DNA of 37,570 nt, taken from a virus. This document shows, in pieces, positions 33,571 through 37,570 of the stretch (position 1 is the stretch's first letter; every line of letters begins with the position of its first letter). The stretch lies in the IMG/VR virus record IMGVR_UViG_3300025671_000188, positions 1 through 37,570 of that record; one strand, 5' to 3'. A program made the position numbers and the translations under genes. Below the pieces are notes generated by a model. It saw only the letters and a program-made list of their open reading frames with translations, did no database searches and had not been told where the DNA came from.

Positions 33571-34200
33571 ATGAAAACTTTTTCACAATTTATGATCGAA
33601 GCAAATTATGATCCTGAAATTCAGGGTCGTAGTCAAATTCGTAAATCTGGAGAAGGTGGAAGATTATATCCTTCAAAGAAAAAAACTGAACCTGAAATCC
33701 GCAGAATGAAAGCGGTTGGTGGCGGGAAAATGGAACCGGTAAAATATAAAGATAGAAAAGATATTGGTCAACAAAAACCAAAAAGTCAAACTCAACAACA
33801 ACCTCAACAAGAAAGAGGTAGTAAAGAAGTCAAACAAACATACGCAGATAAGATAAAAGCTGAAAGAAGAGCTGCAGCAAAAGCAAGAGCAGCAGCTAAG
33901 AAATCTGGTGGTGAAGTTCAGAAACCTAAAACATCTTCAAAGGAGACTGAAAAACAAGCTACAAAACTCCTGAGTACAAAGAAACCTGAGAAGAAAGTAT
34001 CACCTAACTATAAACCCCAGAAAGCGTCAGGATATACACGTCAGGAACGCATGAAGATTACTCGTGCTGGTGAAAGAGAACTCTCCAAAGAGTTCAAGAG
34101 ACAAGAGTTAGGTAAAGTTGAGAAAGAAACTGGTAAAAAGGCAACTGGTAAGTTGAAGACTATTGCCCTCGCTCGTGCACATCAAAGAATGAGTACATGA
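33571..34200 (+). CDS. Candidate internal (injected) head protein with capsid-targeting sequence
   Basis: The N-terminus MKTFSQFMIEA is very close to MKTYQEFIAEA, the start of T4 internal proteins such as IPIII. In T4 those ten residues send the protein into the prohead and are then removed by the gp21 protease after Glu10. The rest of this 209-residue protein is very basic and low-complexity, with AADKIKAERRAAAKARAAAKK-like helices and Gln/Lys/Pro-rich linkers. That composition suits packing with DNA and injection into the host. It also suits a scaffold or DNA-binding structural protein. A late promoter lies in the hairpin just upstream. No catalytic motif is seen. Confidence 0.55.
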   Translation: MKTFSQFMIEANYDPEIQGRSQIRKSGEGGRLYPSKKKTEPEIRRMKAVGGGKMEPVKYKDRKDIGQQKPKSQTQQQPQQERGSKEVKQTYADKIKAERRAAAKARAAAKKSGGEVQKPKTSSKETEKQATKLLSTKKPEKKVSPNYKPQKASGYTRQERMKITRAGERELSKEFKRQELGKVEKETGKKATGKLKTIALARAHQRMST

Positions 34201-34211
34201 TTTGAATTAAA

Positions 34212-34257
34212 GTTAGTAACCTCCAAAGTTCTTCTATAGTGTAACCACCACTAAATC
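34212..34257 (+). promoter_or_regulatory. Shared leader/promoter element, copy B
   Basis: GTTAGTAACCTCCAAAGTTC opens the element, TATAGT at 34235-34240 is the -10-like box, and CCACCACTAAATC leads to the ATG at 34258. It is almost identical to copy C (35700-35745), with differences only around the -10 box. With copy C it brackets the nuclease and methyltransferase genes. There is no Shine-Dalgarno sequence. Confidence 0.7.
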
Positions 34258-34833
34258 ATGACCACATCACAAATTCTTCCCGAAGTTAATCAAGAATATG
34301 ACATTGACCTAAAAGATGAGATGGATGTTGAACACTTCGTTGATAACTATGGTTTCTACAAGATCGCTGATGTAGATCTGAAGGATATTAATAGGTTCAT
34401 CAAAAACCCAGAAGTGAATCCTATTGAATACATTCCTGTCAAAGGGTTAGAAGAAAAATACAATGAATACCGCGAATTGATTTATATCATCGCCATTGAT
34501 GGTAAAGTTGTAAAGATTGGTGGAACATATGTTGGTATGAAAGGACGCCATCAGTCATACAATTGTGGCACTAGAAAGGCAAGAAAGAAGGGAACTTGTT
34601 CTGTTACTAACTACAACATTACAGAAACCCAATACACCGCATTTATGAACGGTAGCAAGGTGGAATGGTATGTCTTCGATGTTCCTTCCGCAGAGATGGT
34701 TATTGATGTCTTCGGAGAGTCTGTTAGGTATAATACAAAGACTTTCTATAAGTATGAATCTTCTCTGTGTGAACGTTATAATACTATGGTGGGTCATTTC
34801 CCTCCCCTTTCTGTCAATTCTGGAGTAGAATGA
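34258..34833 (+). CDS. GIY-YIG family endonuclease
   Basis: The C-terminal part of this 191-residue protein shows the GIY-YIG core in order: LIYIIAI (74-80) and KVVKIGGT (83-90) for the two name-giving strands, Arg97 and Tyr101 (GRHQSYNC), and SVTNYNI (115-121). Glu168 in YESSLCERYN is the likely metal-binding glutamate, and the end FPPLSVNSG recalls the usual final motif. Enzymes of this fold cut DNA as homing endonucleases, repair nucleases or type II restriction enzymes such as Eco29kI. The first 70 residues may recognise DNA. The stop overlaps the start of an adenine methyltransferase by ATGA, so a restriction-modification-like pair is my first idea. A host-DNA-degrading or competitor-excluding nuclease is the alternative. 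Confidence 0.65.
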   Translation: MTTSQILPEVNQEYDIDLKDEMDVEHFVDNYGFYKIADVDLKDINRFIKNPEVNPIEYIPVKGLEEKYNEYRELIYIIAIDGKVVKIGGTYVGMKGRHQSYNCGTRKARKKGTCSVTNYNITETQYTAFMNGSKVEWYVFDVPSAEMVIDVFGESVRYNTKTFYKYESSLCERYNTMVGHFPPLSVNSGVE

Positions 34834-35732
34834 GCAAATCAAGAGAACTAGATAAGTTTTACACCTCTCCTAAGATTGCAGGGGAGTTTGTCGATAAAAT
34901 CAATGAACTCTTCCCTCTTTCTTCTTATGAACAGGTGATAGAACCTGCAGCAGGGTGTGGGAACATTTTACAATTCCTTCCTGACGGTGCTGTAGGGATG
35001 GATATATCACCAGAGAATGATAATATCATCAAACAAGACTTTCTGTCATATGTGAGTGATTCGTCCCCACTCTTTGGATATAAAAGGATATCAGTGGTGA
35101 CAAATCCACCCTTTGGTAAAGGGTACATGAATCCACTTGCTGTTAAGTTCTTCAACAAATCCGCAGAGTTTGCTGAACTTATTGCGATGATAGTTCCTGC
35201 AGTTTGGCATACATCCTGGAAAGTACAGTTTCAATTGGATGATAGGTTTGGATTGTACTATAGTGAAGTTTTGCCCAAGAATAGTTTCTTACTTGATGGT
35301 GAGAAATATGATGTGAACTGTTGTATGCAAATCTATTCGAAGGTTCCACACCCAACTATCCCAGATCTTAGGATGAGAAAGAGACCACCAACCAAACATA
35401 TTGATTTTGATATGTTTTTGACTGGTGATAACGTGCCATCTCGCCCTATTGTTCAGGAACAAATCAGGAACAATGAGTATTGGGACTTTGCAATTAAGTA
35501 CTGGGGAAATATTTCTATTTGTGAGATTGAGGAAGTTCCAGTAGAATCAACCTCACACTTTTTGATTAAAGCTCACCAACCGTATGTGAGAGACATGATG
35601 GAGATTGTTGTTAAGGATTGGAAGAAGTATGTGACAGCAATGGGAGCACCAAATCTTGGTGGCAAATCTAATCTTATCAAAATGTATGAAGAGGTTAAAG
35701 TTAGTAACCTCCAAAGTTCTACTGTATTGTAA
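34830..35732 (+). CDS. DNA N6-adenine methyltransferase (gamma-type motif order)
   Basis: The 300-residue protein has methyltransferase motifs in the order X-I-II-III-IV: KFYTSP (9-14), EPAAGCGNI (38-46, binds S-adenosylmethionine), GMDISP (56-61), KQDFL (68-72) and the catalytic TNPPFGKG (91-98). NPPF points to methylation of an exocyclic amino group, most likely N6 of adenine. The rest, about 190 residues, would contain the DNA-recognition part. It overlaps the nuclease gene by ATGA, so the two are co-made. It could protect phage DNA from the partner nuclease or from a host enzyme. The last codons (KVSNLQSSTVL) are coded by leader element copy C, so the C-terminus has been shaped by that repeat. 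Confidence 0.8.
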   Translation: MSKSRELDKFYTSPKIAGEFVDKINELFPLSSYEQVIEPAAGCGNILQFLPDGAVGMDISPENDNIIKQDFLSYVSDSSPLFGYKRISVVTNPPFGKGYMNPLAVKFFNKSAEFAELIAMIVPAVWHTSWKVQFQLDDRFGLYYSEVLPKNSFLLDGEKYDVNCCMQIYSKVPHPTIPDLRMRKRPPTKHIDFDMFLTGDNVPSRPIVQEQIRNNEYWDFAIKYWGNISICEIEEVPVESTSHFLIKAHQPYVRDMMEIVVKDWKKYVTAMGAPNLGGKSNLIKMYEEVKVSNLQSSTVL

Positions 35733-35745
35733 CCACCACTAAATC
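35700..35745 (+). promoter_or_regulatory. Shared leader/promoter element, copy C
   Basis: This copy has the same 20-base opening as copy B, TGTATT at 35723-35728 as -10-like box, and the same CCACCACTAAATC before the ATG at 35746. It overlaps the last codons and stop of the methyltransferase gene. Confidence 0.7.
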
Positions 35746-35946
35746 ATGAACAATTCTTCTCAAATCCTTCGTGAACTTCAAGATCTCAAGAAAACTCACA
35801 AAGTTCAGGGATTTCGTTATACAAATGAACAACAGGAACGCTATGATGAACTGATGGGTCTTCGTCGGGCTTTCATTCAATACTGGAATGAAAATGGTAT
35901 GGTCTGGGTTGGTCCTTCTAACGCTGGAAGTAATTTTGAAGAGTGA
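35746..35946 (+). CDS. Small hypothetical protein behind leader copy C
   Basis: The 66 residues (ILRELQDLKKTHKVQGFRYT, QQERYDELMGLRRAFIQYW, then NGMVWVGPSNAG) suggest two helices and a short end strand. No function is recognised. It has no Shine-Dalgarno sequence and is controlled by the repeated leader. It may have been the original neighbour of the 33571 gene before the nuclease-methyltransferase pair came in. Confidence 0.65.
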   Translation: MNNSSQILRELQDLKKTHKVQGFRYTNEQQERYDELMGLRRAFIQYWNENGMVWVGPSNAGSNFEE

Positions 35947-35971
35947 TTGAAAACCTTATCTGAATAAAATT

Positions 35972-36277
35972 ATGAAATTTAACACTAAAAAGTGTGACGT
36001 TTTCCAAGACGGAGAACATCTGTTTGAATTCAATCATCAAAGAATTAAATATCTTTCGAAAGATATTTTGAAAAGTTATCAAAAACAACTTGATAAACTT
36101 GCAAAAAGATACAAAAAATGTAACAGTAGTTCAAAATTTGAAAGAGCTGAAGACATGGCATCATTGTATTATGAATGGAACGCAACCACTGATGGAAGTA
36201 TCATTTACATCGTACAATCAAAAGATGATCCAAATACTTTCACCTATGTTGAAACTGGAGATGAACTTTACGTCTGA
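35972..36277 (+). CDS. Hypothetical protein, basic helical centre
   Basis: The 101 residues have a beta start (KKCDVFQDGEHLFEFNHQRI), a basic helix (LKSYQKQLDKLAKRYKKC) and a beta end (GSIIYIVQSKDDPNTFTYV). I know no family for it. Its stop overlaps the promoter/terminator module before the helicase gene. Confidence 0.65.
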   Translation: MKFNTKKCDVFQDGEHLFEFNHQRIKYLSKDILKSYQKQLDKLAKRYKKCNSSSKFERAEDMASLYYEWNATTDGSIIYIVQSKDDPNTFTYVETGDELYV

Positions 36278-36331
36278 CACTTTCTAAACTGTCCACCACC
36301 CCTTGACGGGGGTGGTTTTTTCATGTATATT
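36275..36331 (+). promoter_or_regulatory. Early promoter TTGACG-17-TATATT, conserved module, -35 in a terminator loop
   Basis: TTGACG (36303-36308) and TATATT (36326-36331) have 17-base spacing. The 33 bases before and into the -35 box match the module at 33104-33136. The -35 box is the loop of the terminator stem at 36295-36316. The transcript would start near 36338 and serve the helicase gene. Confidence 0.65.
36295..36321 (+). terminator. Intrinsic terminator before the helicase gene
   Basis: ACCACCCC (36295-36302) pairs with GGGGTGGT (36309-36316) around the loop TTGACG, followed by a T run. It ends the small-gene transcript while the same DNA supplies the next promoter's -35 box. Confidence 0.75.
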
Positions 36332-36352
36332 GATTTTATTGATTGATTTTTG

Positions 36353-37546
36353 ATGACTGTTTCTCTTCGTCCTCACCAGAAAGAAGCTCTTGAAGCCTTG
36401 ATGAGTAATGATAAAGGACAAATCTTGGTTCCAACTGGTGGCGGTAAGACATTGGTCGGAATTATGGATGCAAAGAAACGATTTGAGTCTGATACTCCTC
36501 GGACTATTGTTGTTGTTGCTCCTCGTATTCTGTTGGCAGAACAACTGTCTTCAGAGTATCTGGAACATATTACTAATGCAAATGTTCTTCACGTTCACAG
36601 TGGAGAGACTAAACATTTCAGTACCACTAAACCTGAACGGATCAAAATTGCAGTTGATAGTCCAATTTACCAAAATATGGGTGTTCATTTTCATTCTCTA
36701 ATCTTTACTACTTACAATTCCCTCCATCGTGTTCAGGAGTCTGGAATTGATGTAGATACGATTTACTTTGACGAGGCACATAACAGTGTCAAACGTAACT
36801 TCTTCGGTCCTACAGAGTATTTCTCTGGTCATGCAGATCGTTGTTTCTTCTTTACAGCAACTCGTAAGACTTCTGTCACTATTAACAAACCAGGAATGAA
36901 TGATCGTGAAGTCTATGGTGATGTGATTTCTCGTGTTTCTGCACCTACACTTGTTCAGGGTGGATATATTCTTCCCCCTAAAGTGAAAGTGATTGACATG
37001 GAAAAACATTCCACTAAAGCTATCACTCCTGATATTGACAATGATAACATTTTGACCACGATTGATGATATTGGAATCAAAAAGATTCTGGTATGTGTGA
37101 AGACCTCTAAACAACTCATCAATCTGTTTCAAACTGACTTTGCAAAGGAGTTGACTCAACGGGGTTATTCTTACCTTTATATCACCTCTCGCACTGGGGC
37201 AATTATCGATGGTGTCAAAGTGTCCCGTGAAGAGTTTTTTAATACTCTGAATGCATGGGGAAAAGACAAATCTAAAAAGTTTGTGTGTCTTCACCGATCT
37301 ATTCTCAGTGAGGGTATCAATGTGTCTGAACTCGAAGCTGTTATCTTCCTTCGTAGCATGAACGCGATTGAGATGCTCCAAACCATTGGCCGTGTCATCA
37401 GGGTTGGATCTTCCACCAAGACTTATGGTATGCTATGCGTGCCAGTCTATAACAACGTTGGAGTTTCCACTGAGAAAGCCCTTCAACGTTGTGTAGATAT
37501 TGTGTTTGAAAAAGGTGAGATGTATGATTCTGTAACTCGTCGCTAA
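36353..37546 (+). CDS. SF2 DEAH-box DNA/RNA helicase, UvsW/ResIII-like
   Basis: This protein has all main superfamily 2 motifs: LRPHQKEAL (5-13), Walker A PTGGGKT (27-33), APRILLAEQ (motif Ia), DEAH (140-143), TAT (168-170) and QTIGRVIRVG (343-352, motif VI). It uses ATP to move on or unwind nucleic acid. T4 UvsW, which drives recombination-dependent replication and removes R-loops, is the closest role, but it is about 100 residues longer at the N-terminus. This one may be a second, shorter ResIII-like helicase. I chose the ATG at 36353 over a TTG three bases upstream. It has its own early promoter. Confidence 0.8.
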   Translation: MTVSLRPHQKEALEALMSNDKGQILVPTGGGKTLVGIMDAKKRFESDTPRTIVVVAPRILLAEQLSSEYLEHITNANVLHVHSGETKHFSTTKPERIKIAVDSPIYQNMGVHFHSLIFTTYNSLHRVQESGIDVDTIYFDEAHNSVKRNFFGPTEYFSGHADRCFFFTATRKTSVTINKPGMNDREVYGDVISRVSAPTLVQGGYILPPKVKVIDMEKHSTKAITPDIDNDNILTTIDDIGIKKILVCVKTSKQLINLFQTDFAKELTQRGYSYLYITSRTGAIIDGVKVSREEFFNTLNAWGKDKSKKFVCLHRSILSEGINVSELEAVIFLRSMNAIEMLQTIGRVIRVGSSTKTYGMLCVPVYNNVGVSTEKALQRCVDIVFEKGEMYDSVTRR

Positions 37547-37549
37547 ATA
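37542..37549 (+). promoter_or_regulatory. Late promoter candidate (GCTAAATA) at the window end
   Basis: CTAAATA overlaps the stop codon of the helicase gene, like other late elements here that lie at gene ends. The gene it would serve is beyond the window. Confidence 0.35.
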
Positions 37550-37570
37550 GACTGGGCAGTCAACATTGAG

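Noticed and set aside
34258-34833. GIY-YIG protein read as a free-standing homing endonuclease
   Set aside because: It is still possible, but the ATGA-coupled methyltransferase and the lack of an intron or interrupted gene nearby make a restriction-type pair the better reading.
36698-37381. 227-residue minus-strand frame opposite the helicase
   Set aside because: The plus strand has full helicase motifs over the same bases. The minus frame has no recognisable motif and no start signal.

Overview
The window looks like part of the genome of a T4-like marine myovirus, most probably a cyanomyovirus infecting Synechococcus or Prochlorococcus. A Pelagibacter T4-like phage is the main alternative, because it shares much of the same structural core. 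The DNA is AT-rich and almost fully coding. Late promoters of the T4 type (TATAAATA or CTAAATA) stand in front of virion genes, while strong host-type promoters (TTGACA, 17 bases, TATAAT-like) stand in front of clusters of tiny genes. No photosynthesis or other metabolic genes are present. All family assignments come from reading motifs and gene order; no database search was run.

Layout. (1) 13-3046, minus strand: baseplate and head-completion genes 53, 48, a hypothetical gene and 4. (2) 3084-17889, plus strand: the baseplate hub, tail tube and tail-assembly block. It holds a gp54/gp19-like protein, gp26, a gp51-like piece joined to gp26 by a probable -1 ribosomal frameshift, two very large tape-measure-like proteins carrying three different peptidoglycan-cutting domains, gp27, gp5 without a lysozyme domain, a beta-helical spike-like protein, and two tail-tip or fibre proteins. 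(3) 17890-18941: a small early island with a canonical sigma-70 promoter, four small genes, tRNA-Leu(UAA), and a promoter-terminator pair that could make a roughly 65-nt RNA. (4) 18982-29770: three giant late fibre/adhesin genes (beta-helix-like, Ig-like plus glycine-rich, collagen-like plus a C-terminal peptidase S74 chaperone). (5) 29771-33523: early region of tightly overlapping tiny genes, including a secreted HExxH metalloprotease candidate. (6) 33571-34200: a late gene for a very basic protein whose N-terminus matches the capsid-targeting sequence of the T4 internal head proteins. It lies behind a perfect 13-bp hairpin containing a late promoter. (7) 34258-35732: a GIY-YIG nuclease overlapping a DNA adenine methyltransferase, flanked by two nearly identical 50-bp leader/promoter repeats. 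A third copy of the repeat lies at 29958. (8) 35746-37546: two small genes and an SF2 DEAH-box helicase whose promoter -35 box sits in the loop of the preceding terminator.

The most interesting items are the nuclease-methyltransferase cassette between repeated leaders, the slippery site joining gp26 to gp51 just before the tape-measure genes, the candidate injected head protein with T4-lysozyme-style early/late hairpin control, and the shared promoter modules.
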